Origin: Clostridia bacterium
GTDB taxonomy: Bacteria > Bacillota > Clostridia > UBA1381
Assembly: GCA_008668455.1 (NCBI GenBank)
Contig: RQCD01000045.1
Coordinates: 1-13,375 of the forward strand
Length of the DNA stretch: 13,375 nucleotides
Reading direction: 5' to 3'
Every line of letters starts with the position of its first letter. Position 1 is the stretch's first letter. The notes beneath the pieces are model-generated. The model was not told where the DNA came from. It searched no databases and saw only the letters and a list, made by a program, of their open reading frames with translations. A program made the position numbers and the translations under genes. Shown piece by piece: positions 1-7,173 of the stretch.

Positions 1-2457
1 AATCAACTGAGTTCCGTTAAAATGTGAAATTCCGTCTAACTGACTGCTTGCATAGGTTCTGGTATAGGACACAATTTCCGCATCCTTTTCTAATGCATAG
101 CCTCCGACAAAACGTGCCTGTGACATGGGATTGGTGATATATTTATCAAACCGTTCCACTCCAAATTCCGGATTTCCGTAATCAAAGAACATCAGAATGT
201 GTGAGATCTTATTATCCTGATCAAATGCACACATCACAATATCTCCCACGTCAAGCTCCTGATAGGATACACATTTTTCATCCGGATAGTCTACCGGATA
301 AGGAATGCCTGGCAACACCTCAAAGGTATCCGAAACCTCGTAAATTCTGATACCGATATCGGATTGCTCTCCTCCTGCTAACTTCACATAGTTTTTGATT
401 TCTTCAGCCGTTTCATCATATGCCTCGTAAGCATCGCAAACCATATACGGAGACGCTGCCCAGCTGACTGATCCGGTCATTTTCTCAATCGGAAGAACGA
501 TGACGTCCGACCAAAAGCCGTCACTGTCTGTTGAATAGGCAATGGAGCGCTGACTTTTATTATCCAAAGAGGTCACAAGTTTAAACTCATTATCATTTGC
601 GCTCGCCGCCTTTGCATAAGCCGGCGTTTTAAAAATGATTCCATTTTTCTTCAACGCCACATCCGGGAGCATCAGCCGACCTGCTGCATACCAGTTCCGG
701 TCTGCAAGCTTGCCGGTGATCCGAAGTCCTGTCCCCTTTTGCTCCGGCTTTGCGGTATCAATATAGGAAATCTCACCGTCGGCATTCAGCTTATAAATCA
801 CAAGCTGCGAAATGATTCCGTCTCCTGCCTCCTCTAAAACCAAAGGCGCTTTGTGACACTGATAGGTTTTCCCGTCAATCTTGACTTTCTGCGCCGCTTT
901 GTATCGTTCCATTTTTCCTTCTTCTGTAAACATTTTAATAGTTACATCCGAATCATCTGCCTCATCTGCAACACATTTTACTAAAAAGCCATAGACATTC
1001 GCATTTTCACTCGACTGCGTGAAGTAGGAGATTTCACCAAAGTTATTCAGAAAGAATGTACCCTTTTTCCCGATACTGATCAGGCTCTTTAGTTCCTCCA
1101 TATAAAGAGGGTCAATCTCATATTCCTCACCGTCCAGCGTCAGATAATCCTCTCCGATTCCCTGAACAGCTGCTAATACGGCCTGCTGACAAATATTAAT
1201 TTCCAGCATATTGTCTGATCGCAGCACTGCTAAAAGGATTCCGGGTTTTAAGTCGCTGACACTTCCGGTTTTCCCTTCTGCCGTTATGATTTGAAAACGG
1301 TCATATTTTTCCCTTTCAAGGTTAATACTTTCGCCATGCTTTGCATAAACCATTTCATTGACGGTATCTACCTTGCTGACATATACATAATCATATGCCG
1401 AAACAATCGCAGTATCATACTTTCCATTGTGTGCAATCAGCTTAATTGTTCCGTTTTTGATGCGCAGAGATGCTGCAAGCTCCCTGGTTACCAGCTGACC
1501 GTTTTTCAGAATGACTGCATTTTTCTCCAGACGTGTTGTTTTGGAACGGTTCTTTGTTTCATGGGTGACCGCCAGTTCGTCAGATACATCCTCTAAATCT
1601 CTCGAAAAAATAGTAATAACTTCATTTTTCTGATCATCTGGGAGAACACAAAGTACCTCATCGCCGTCCGCCTGATCCTCCCGGATATATGCCTCCACAT
1701 ACATCCCCAGATTCTGATATAAATCAGCTTTGGTATCATCACGGAGGACGCGATAGTCAACACCTCCAATTCTTGCCTCATCTGTGCCAATGGCTGTGTC
1801 CAGTGAGATTTTATCTGCTGCGCTGATCATACCGTTCACCTTGTAGAGGTCAAAGTACTTCTTTCCGAGGGGTTCCTCCTCGCTGATGGAATACTGCCAT
1901 TTTTCGCCCGACTGATCAACCGTGCAGATCTGAATATCTAATGCACGGCAGAGCATACGAGCCGCGTCCGCACCGCTAAGCTTTGTCCCGCCAACAGAGA
2001 GATTGTATTTGGAAATATATTCTCCATATCCGTTAAAATCCTTGATCACTGCGCCATAGCCTGCCATGCGAAGCAGCATAACTGCCGCCGCTCTCGGAGA
2101 AATTTCTTCATTCGGAGAAAATGTTCCGTCCTCTGTTCCGGCAACAATGCCGCGCTCATACAGACCGTGTACAGCCGCTGCAATTCTGTTATTCTTGTCA
2201 ATATCCTTAAAGTATCTCTGCGATACAGTTGCGTCGATATCAATGTCTGCCATTTTTGCTGCATAGCATGCAAACTCGCCTCTTGTGACATTGGTTTCCG
2301 GAACCTCATCCATAATTCCAAGCACAGACAGCACTTTCAGTTGGTTTTCGGTGGTATCCGGCGCTTTTGCGGATACTGCGCTGATCATCAGTAACTGCGC
2401 CAGAATACATATGGTTAATATGCCGCTGATGATTCGCCCGGCTCTTTTCTTTGTCAT
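1..2457 (-). CDS. Large SLH-domain surface protein, C terminus cut by window edge
   Basis: The frame is open from an ATG at 2457 to the left edge (819 codons, no stop), so the C terminus is missing. The start is preceded by AAGGAGGAT with an 8-base spacer. Residues 1-30 form a Sec signal peptide with positive MTKKR, a hydrophobic core and a likely cut after VSA. Residues 40 to about 140 contain SLH-type repeats: a GI..VPETNVTRGEFA segment, then YFKDI...GIVAGTEDGTFSPNEEISPRAAA. A weaker third copy sits near residues 160-175 (LSGADAARMLCRALDI). SLH repeats bind pyruvylated secondary cell-wall polymers, so the protein is probably wall-anchored at its N terminus. The remaining roughly 640 residues look beta-rich, with repeated strand-turn patterns such as YLTLDGEEYEI and DGEISYIDT. 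I see no catalytic motif and do not recognise a function. It starts 27 bases after the previous stop, so it is probably co-transcribed with the SLH protein upstream. Confidence 0.88.
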   Translation of the reverse strand, partial: MTKKRAGRIISGILTICILAQLLMISAVSAKAPDTTENQLKVLSVLGIMDEVPETNVTRGEFACYAAKMADIDIDATVSQRYFKDIDKNNRIAAAVHGLYERGIVAGTEDGTFSPNEEISPRAAAVMLLRMAGYGAVIKDFNGYGEYISKYNLSVGGTKLSGADAARMLCRALDIQICTVDQSGEKWQYSISEEEPLGKKYFDLYKVNGMISAADKISLDTAIGTDEARIGGVDYRVLRDDTKADLYQNLGMYVEAYIREDQADGDEVLCVLPDDQKNEVITIFSRDLEDVSDELAVTHETKNRSKTTRLEKNAVILKNGQLVTRELAASLRIKNGTIKLIAHNGKYDTAIVSAYDYVYVSKVDTVNEMVYAKHGESINLEREKYDRFQIITAEGKTGSVSDLKPGILLAVLRSDNMLEINICQQAVLAAVQGIGEDYLTLDGEEYEIDPLYMEELKSLISIGKKGTFFLNNFGEISYFTQSSENANVYGFLVKCVADEADDSDVTIKMFTEEGKMERYKAAQKVKIDGKTYQCHKAPLVLEEAGDGIISQLVIYKLNADGEISYIDTAKPEQKGTGLRITGKLADRNWYAAGRLMLPDVALKKNGIIFKTPAYAKAASANDNEFKLVTSLDNKSQRSIAYSTDSDGFWSDVIVLPIEKMTGSVSWAASPYMVCDAYEAYDETAEEIKNYVKLAGGEQSDIGIRIYEVSDTFEVLPGIPYPVDYPDEKCVSYQELDVGDIVMCAFDQDNKISHILMFFDYGNPEFGVERFDKYITNPMSQARFVGGYALEKDAEIVSYTRTYASSQLDGISHFNGTQLI

Positions 2458-2484
2458 GATGTTATATCCTCCTTGTATTCTGTG

Positions 2485-4134
2485 TTAATACAGCAATCTG
2501 TAAATATCATAAATAATTTTTGCCGCCTGTGCTCTGGTTGCAAATGCGTCCGGTGCAAAATTCTGCCTGTCAACACCGTTAATAATGCCGTTTTTCACCA
2601 TCACATTGACTGCGTCCTTTGCATAATCTGCCACTTTAGAATAATCCTCAAAGCGGTCTGCCGGGGTTTCTTCTGTGGAAAAGCCGGACAATGCCGCACG
2701 GTACGCCATAACAGCCATGTCCTGACGGGTAATGTTTTGTCCAACTCCGAAATGGGTTTCATCAATACCGGAAATCATCTGATTTGCAGCCGCACGCCTC
2801 AGGAACGGATAATACCAAGCATTTTGATCAGTATCCTCAAAGGAAAGCTCTGTTTCCTCCTGATTCTTCACAAATGCTGCCACCAGCATTTTTACAAACT
2901 GTTCTCTTGTCACATTTGCGTTTGGTTCAAAGGTATCCTTTCCGGTTCCCTGTAAAATTCCAAGATTGGTCAGGCTTACAATCGCATTTCTTGCCCAGAT
3001 TGCATCCTCAAGATCAACATAGACGTCATCCGGGATTGTTTCCTTTGTGCCATCCTGCTGCTGTTCCGGCTGAACCACAACAAATCCGCCTCCTGAGGTG
3101 GAATTACTGCCTCTTGATCCGCCACCGCCGGATGTTCCGGAATCGTTTGATTTTCCTGCATTTTTAACCGCAGTCTCAAATGCAGAAATACTCTGATAGC
3201 TTGTTCCTAAAGCACGGTTTAAAACATTGTTGTCCGCGGACAGCGTAGCGCTTGAGAAGAGTGAGGAATATGTATTCATAACCTCTCTTGCATTTTCCAC
3301 ACCATCCGGGTTTTCAATCACTGATAAAACAAATGCTGTCTCAAGGGCAGACACCGCCTGCCGGAAACTGGTAAGCTTTTGGTTATGCGCTCTTTTTGTG
3401 ACCTTCTTTTGCATTGTCAGATTCTTTTCATATTTTCCGTCCATTCCAAAGTATTTGGAAAACCCGTTATCATTTTTTATCAGCCATATTCCTTTTTCAA
3501 AAATGTTTTCACATGCTCCGATGTTTAAAAGCGCGATCTCATTCTCCATCATAAATTTCTCTGTTGTTCCCTGAAAATCGTCGCTTTGATACGCTTCTTC
3601 CAGCAAATCATTATACACAATTTCTGCAAACGCGGAAAGCTCTGCAGAAATATTCAGATTCAGACTTCTTTTATTCGTATCGAGATATTGCCGCACTTTA
3701 TCCACTGTCAATGCCGGATCTTTTTTGAGATCGTTTAATCCGTCCACTTTCAATTGAAACTCCGTTGCGTTTACAAAGCTTATGCTGTCCTTTGTGATAG
3801 TATTGGTTGTTTCCGAATACCACACTACCGGATAATCGCCTGTTTCTCCGTCAATTTGAAAATATACCCGGAAGCTTCCGTCTGCATTAGAGATTCCCTG
3901 ATTTTCGTATGCCACAACATGGCTGTTATTTTCTCCGGGAATCAGATCATTTTCTGTTTTTCCCGGTCGGAAAACCATGATTGTATATTTTCCCTGACTT
4001 CCTGTTGATCCGAAATATTCTACTCCAGTATCTGTGATCTGCGCTCCCAAGGCATTCACCGGAAGCATCAGCGACGCGATCACCGCGGCAAGCGCTGCAC
4101 CTTCGGCGCGCCGAATGTTGCCCTTTCTTTTCAT
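2485..4134 (-). CDS. Surface protein with three C-terminal SLH domains (549 aa)
   Basis: The reading frame is open back to 4176, but I choose the ATG at 4134. It has AAGGA five bases upstream and begins MKRKGN followed by a good signal peptide, with a cut near residues 28-31 (VNALGA). Alternatives are a TTG at 4176, an ATG at 4152 with no usable spacer, and an ATG at 4140. Residues 35-120 form a small beta module carrying YxNQGx5GxFx5I at 76-94. Residues 120-325 look mostly alpha-helical and are unrecognised. Residues 325-370 are a Gly/Ser/Gln-rich flexible linker. Residues 372-549 are three SLH repeats with GILQGTG..TFEPNANVTREQF, GI...FGVGQNITRQDM and GIINGV...FAPDAFATRAQA, which normally anchor proteins to cell-wall polymer. 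No enzyme motif is visible, so a structural or glycan-binding surface role is inferred. The gene follows the two secreted hydrolases but is separated from them by an unusual structured gap. Confidence 0.92.
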   Translation of the reverse strand: MKRKGNIRRAEGAALAAVIASLMLPVNALGAQITDTGVEYFGSTGSQGKYTIMVFRPGKTENDLIPGENNSHVVAYENQGISNADGSFRVYFQIDGETGDYPVVWYSETTNTITKDSISFVNATEFQLKVDGLNDLKKDPALTVDKVRQYLDTNKRSLNLNISAELSAFAEIVYNDLLEEAYQSDDFQGTTEKFMMENEIALLNIGACENIFEKGIWLIKNDNGFSKYFGMDGKYEKNLTMQKKVTKRAHNQKLTSFRQAVSALETAFVLSVIENPDGVENAREVMNTYSSLFSSATLSADNNVLNRALGTSYQSISAFETAVKNAGKSNDSGTSGGGGSRGSNSTSGGGFVVVQPEQQQDGTKETIPDDVYVDLEDAIWARNAIVSLTNLGILQGTGKDTFEPNANVTREQFVKMLVAAFVKNQEETELSFEDTDQNAWYYPFLRRAAANQMISGIDETHFGVGQNITRQDMAVMAYRAALSGFSTEETPADRFEDYSKVADYAKDAVNVMVKNGIINGVDRQNFAPDAFATRAQAAKIIYDIYRLLY

Positions 4135-4144
4135 TGTCATCCTT
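4135..4144 (-). promoter_or_regulatory. Ribosome binding site that decides the start at 4134
   Basis: On the minus strand AAGGA lies five bases before the ATG at 4134. It overlaps the alternative ATG at 4140, which would leave no spacer for that start. A second purine run (GGAGAGGA) about 20 bases further upstream abuts the ATG at 4152 and is too far from 4134. The choice rests on spacing and on the quality of the signal peptide. Confidence 0.55.
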
Positions 4145-4160
4145 ATAACCATTCCTCTCC

Positions 4161-4174
4161 GTGCCGTAAGGCAC
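4161..4174 (-). promoter_or_regulatory. Small hairpin just upstream of the SLH gene ribosome binding site
   Basis: This is a perfect 5-bp inverted repeat. In the transcript it reads GTGCC, loop TTAC, GGCAC, and is followed immediately by GGAGAGGAATGG. It lies about 27 bases before the preferred start and abuts a purine-rich candidate ribosome binding site, so it could influence translation of the SLH protein. No U-run follows, so it is not a standard terminator. A regulatory role is inferred from position only. Confidence 0.4.
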
Positions 4175-4181
4175 AAAACTG

Positions 4182-4369
4182 AAGTCTGAAAGAAAATCGC
4201 TCAGAGTGCTGCTTTGCAGCGAGTGGTTGAGTTCGAGTCCAAATTTTTAATTTGGAAACGAGAACTATGCAACAGCGTTCTAAATCTTTGATTTAGGTAA
4301 CGTCACTGCTCTGTACGTTGGTACCGCTCCGAGCAAAAAGCTGTGCTATGGGCGATTTTATTCAGACTT
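4182..4369. repeat. Multi-hairpin palindromic element in the intergenic gap
   Basis: The outer arms AAGTCTGAA (4182-4190) and AAAATCGC (4193-4200) pair with GCGATTTT (4352-4359) and TTCAGACTT (4361-4369). That gives 17 bp with only a small internal loop, plus about three more pairs inward. Enclosed hairpins on the plus strand are GCTGC-TTT-GCAGC (4208-4220), CCAAATT-TTT-AATTTGG (4239-4255, extended by AGTTC 4230-4234 pairing with GAACT 4262-4266), CTAAATC-TTT-GATTTAG (4280-4296), and GGTAACGT (4296-4303) with ACGT/TACC (4315-4325, three-base bulge). The element starts seven bases after the stop codon of the upstream hydrolase gene. A miniature inverted-repeat or REP-like element, or a structured leader or processing RNA, would both fit. 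No open reading frame is credible inside it. The stems are certain from the sequence; the identity is not known. Confidence 0.7.
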
Positions 4370-4375
4370 TTCACC

Positions 4376-7159
4376 TCATAAATTTATTCTGATCCCTTTC
4401 CCGATCGGTTTCATTTCTTCCAGACTGTTCCAAAACAAGATTCTCCCCTGTTCTGTCTGATTCACATACTCAAATGCCGCAGTCATTCCGGAATTTGTTT
4501 CCCTGCTTTGAACGGTTTTAATACCGTTTAAAGCTCCGGTTTCAGAATATCCTGCATAAATAATTTCCTGTTCGCAATCCTCCGGGCAAACCACCGTAAC
4601 GCATGCATTGCCAAGCTTATTTTCATAGGTTACAACCCGATTTTCACCGGAAATGACTGTAAATACTCTCTGTTCCCCTCCGCATTGCACATAGGCTGTC
4701 ATTTCTCCGGCTTCTGCAATCGGAACTGCAAAGAAAAATTCTCCGTTCTGATCTGCCTTTCCCTGATTCTGATAATAGATTGCCTCGCCGGCATTTTCCG
4801 GAGTAAGCTCTGCCATGGTGTAACCGTTTCGGAGAACCAATAAAACTGCGTCTGCTCCCGGCTCTGACATTCCTCTCACCATCGCATAGAGAGAAGAATT
4901 TTGCTTGTGCTCCGCACAAGCCTGTATATGGTTCATAGAATCTGCAATCAGATACTGCGGATTTCGGCTAAGCGTAAGATCAAAGCACTGATCCTGTGCA
5001 TAAAGCTTTCGTTCATTTCCATACATATCCGCAAGCACAGCATTTCTGTTTCCGATCTGAACCGAAAGCGTTTGCTCCTGATCGGAAATCGTATAGAGCA
5101 TCAGGATATCACGTCCGAAACGATCCTTAAAATGATAGATTCTGACGTCCTCCGATTTTGGGCAGGCAATTGTTTCTATATAATCGTTATCTGCCATTAG
5201 ACCGTTATAATATCCCAATGCCGGATATGCCTCTTTCCCAAGATACGGAACCTCTGCCGCCGCAGGATCGTCACTTTCTATGATCCCGAAGGTTGCCTCA
5301 CTTGACGCGGTACGGTAATAATTCGCATAGGTCATAAAATTGTAATTAAACCAAACCTCACAGGAATCCTCTGCCTGCACAACTGCCTGATTCCGTACCG
5401 TCCATGCCGCTTGTTTTTCCCGGTCGTTTTCCAGTTCAATATCCGGGTATCCGTTTTCAGTATGCCAGATCGGTACATTCCGATCCTGATGATACTGCTC
5501 TAATAAATCACGCAGCCGGCTTGAAAATTCACCGGTAACGCCCCTCTCCGGCGGCGTCTGCTTTGCAGCATAGGGGTGAATTGAGACATAGTCGAAGCAT
5601 TTTTCTCCGTTCATTGCCGCAAGATAATTTGCAATGGTGTTTGGAAAATTCCAATAATCCTCGTCAATTCCTACGACCTTAACCTCCGTTTTGCTATCTG
5701 CCACTCCCTGATAAATCGCTTTGTGCATATTCGCATTCACATTTGCGTCCTCTGCATAAATGCCGGACATGGTGGCATTATGGTATTCATTCCAGACCTC
5801 AATTGCTTTTACTCCGCCATCAGAATAAATGCAAAGCTCCCGAATGAAATTTCTTAAAGCTGTCAGAGCCGCCTCGGTTTTCGGCGGATCAAATATACCT
5901 GCCTTCTCCTCTTTGTAAAGTGCATTTCCGTGGTCGAACAGGGAAAGATAATTTAAATTGTATTCTTTGATCAGTTCTAAAAAATGATCATAATATTCCG
6001 GAAATGTATACACACCCGCACTTTGCTCAACCGACGGCCAGGACGGCATTTCATCCCGAATCCAGCCGATTCCGGCTTGTTTCATCAGAGGGAGCAGATC
6101 ATCAGCGTTACCTTTTCCCTTTCCGATATGCGTCACCACACCGAACCGGTTGTGATTCGGCATATCTCCGGAATGGTTTGTCATGGTATATGGCGCTGAT
6201 TTGATCCATTGTTCTTCGCCATCTGACAGTACCACTAAAAAATTCAGTCTGCCGTAGTATGGCTTTGACACTGCAATTTCACGTTCTATGCTTTCACCAG
6301 CCTCCAAGCTGATTGTTCCGCCGTTTTCCGACCAAATCCGATTTCCGTTTTTTACTTCTGACGCATAGGTAATCTGAACCGTTTTCCTGTTGTCTGTTCG
6401 ATTGGTGTAGGAAACGGAAAAGACCGGTTTCTGATCATTGGAAAAATTATTGCCAATGGCGTTTGTCTCAATATTGGTTTTGATCGGCGATAGTACACTG
6501 GTTGTTTCCGTTTCCCGGCTGATACGATTATTATCAAGATAAACAGCATCCGACGCGTTTTGGTCTAAGCGAAACGCAAAGCCGGAAACTGCGCCGAGCG
6601 TCTCCGGAAGATTGCCGGAATAAACCCTGCATCCGTTGATCTCTGTTAAAATTTCCGAATATTCGGTATCAATCCAAACAGAAACACGATACCATTTCTG
6701 ATCCTGATAGGTTGTGTACAGCGCAGGATCCGGAACATTGGAAACATTTCTGGAAATCCCAAGCGTTCCGTCTTTCCACCATTGCAAAAGAGCCATGCCG
6801 TTTGTCTGATCATGGATTCCCTTTGCGTCTTCTGCTAAAAACCAAAAGCTTTTTTCAGCATTTATTCCATCACAGTAAAAATCAAATTCTAAATGATACC
6901 GTCCGCGCTCCAGTCCGCCAGCCTGATAAAATCCGACCAGGCTGTTTGTTTTGGATGGGGTGATTTTCAAACTGTTTCCATGCGCCACATCAACCGATTT
7001 AATGGCAAAGGAGTCCCCGGAGGACGAAAGCTTCCGGAAATCCTCTGCCCCTTTGGAAAAATCTACATAGAGAAGCTCTGTGCTGCGGGCAAAGCAGGTC
7101 TGTATTCCCAATATTCCTACAATCATGATTGCGCAAAGCGCAGCAAGAAGTCTTCTCAT
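4376..7159 (-). CDS. Secreted clan GH-A glycoside hydrolase, multidomain (927 aa)
   Basis: The ATG at 7159 has TAGGAGGC six bases upstream. Residues 1-24 are a signal peptide (cut after CFA). About 28-215 is a concanavalin/LamG-like beta-sandwich (GRYHLEFDFYCDG...WYRVSVWIDTE...AVYLDNN). About 225-325 is Ig-like, and about 335-680 is a (beta/alpha)8 barrel. The barrel has the clan GH-A pair: probable acid/base E458 in VWNEYHN and probable nucleophile E568 in IWHTENGYPD, with a DYVSIHPY strand between them. The barrel is closely paralogous to that of the 1189-residue enzyme; for example both contain KQAAWTVRN. The C terminus differs: a beta module at about 755-838 with YxNQGx5GxFx5I (796-814), then a final module with FWNSLEEMKP at 909-918. 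It has no SLH, sortase or dockerin motif, so it is probably released or held non-covalently. A retaining mechanism is inferred from the clan. The substrate and exact GH family are unresolved; GH39- or GH5-like families are possibilities. Confidence 0.88.
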   Translation of the reverse strand: MRRLLAALCAIMIVGILGIQTCFARSTELLYVDFSKGAEDFRKLSSSGDSFAIKSVDVAHGNSLKITPSKTNSLVGFYQAGGLERGRYHLEFDFYCDGINAEKSFWFLAEDAKGIHDQTNGMALLQWWKDGTLGISRNVSNVPDPALYTTYQDQKWYRVSVWIDTEYSEILTEINGCRVYSGNLPETLGAVSGFAFRLDQNASDAVYLDNNRISRETETTSVLSPIKTNIETNAIGNNFSNDQKPVFSVSYTNRTDNRKTVQITYASEVKNGNRIWSENGGTISLEAGESIEREIAVSKPYYGRLNFLVVLSDGEEQWIKSAPYTMTNHSGDMPNHNRFGVVTHIGKGKGNADDLLPLMKQAGIGWIRDEMPSWPSVEQSAGVYTFPEYYDHFLELIKEYNLNYLSLFDHGNALYKEEKAGIFDPPKTEAALTALRNFIRELCIYSDGGVKAIEVWNEYHNATMSGIYAEDANVNANMHKAIYQGVADSKTEVKVVGIDEDYWNFPNTIANYLAAMNGEKCFDYVSIHPYAAKQTPPERGVTGEFSSRLRDLLEQYHQDRNVPIWHTENGYPDIELENDREKQAAWTVRNQAVVQAEDSCEVWFNYNFMTYANYYRTASSEATFGIIESDDPAAAEVPYLGKEAYPALGYYNGLMADNDYIETIACPKSEDVRIYHFKDRFGRDILMLYTISDQEQTLSVQIGNRNAVLADMYGNERKLYAQDQCFDLTLSRNPQYLIADSMNHIQACAEHKQNSSLYAMVRGMSEPGADAVLLVLRNGYTMAELTPENAGEAIYYQNQGKADQNGEFFFAVPIAEAGEMTAYVQCGGEQRVFTVISGENRVVTYENKLGNACVTVVCPEDCEQEIIYAGYSETGALNGIKTVQSRETNSGMTAAFEYVNQTEQGRILFWNSLEEMKPIGKGIRINL

Positions 7160-7173
7160 AGTTATGCCTCCTA
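7160..7173 (-). promoter_or_regulatory. Stop codon overlapping the next gene's ribosome binding site
   Basis: The minus strand reads TAGGAGGCATAACTATG. The TAG stop of the 769-residue protein gene forms the first bases of the AGGAGG ribosome binding site of the 927-residue hydrolase gene, leaving only 11 bases between stop and start. Ribosomes finishing the first gene are well placed to re-initiate, so the two products are probably made in a coupled ratio. Confidence 0.7.

Noticed and set aside
1291..1596. Plus-strand open frames opposite the genes, for example 1291-1596, 2473-2955 and 9853-10260
   Set aside because: They are antisense to well-supported coding frames, lack ribosome binding sites and give Cys/His/Phe-rich products with no recognisable domain.
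4135..4176. Longer start for the SLH protein at TTG 4176
   Set aside because: It would place the hairpin arm inside the coding region and put extra charged residues before the signal peptide; the ATG at 4134 has better spacing.
4224..4245. A tRNA-like GTTCGAGTCC segment in the intergenic element
   Set aside because: The flanking bases do not form a five-pair T stem, and no acceptor or anticodon arm can be built around it; the local pairing belongs to the hairpins instead.
7080..7159. Lipoprotein signal on the 927-residue hydrolase (Cys at residue 22)
   Set aside because: The surrounding residues, GIQTCFA, do not fit a lipobox, whereas a normal signal peptidase site follows at CFA.
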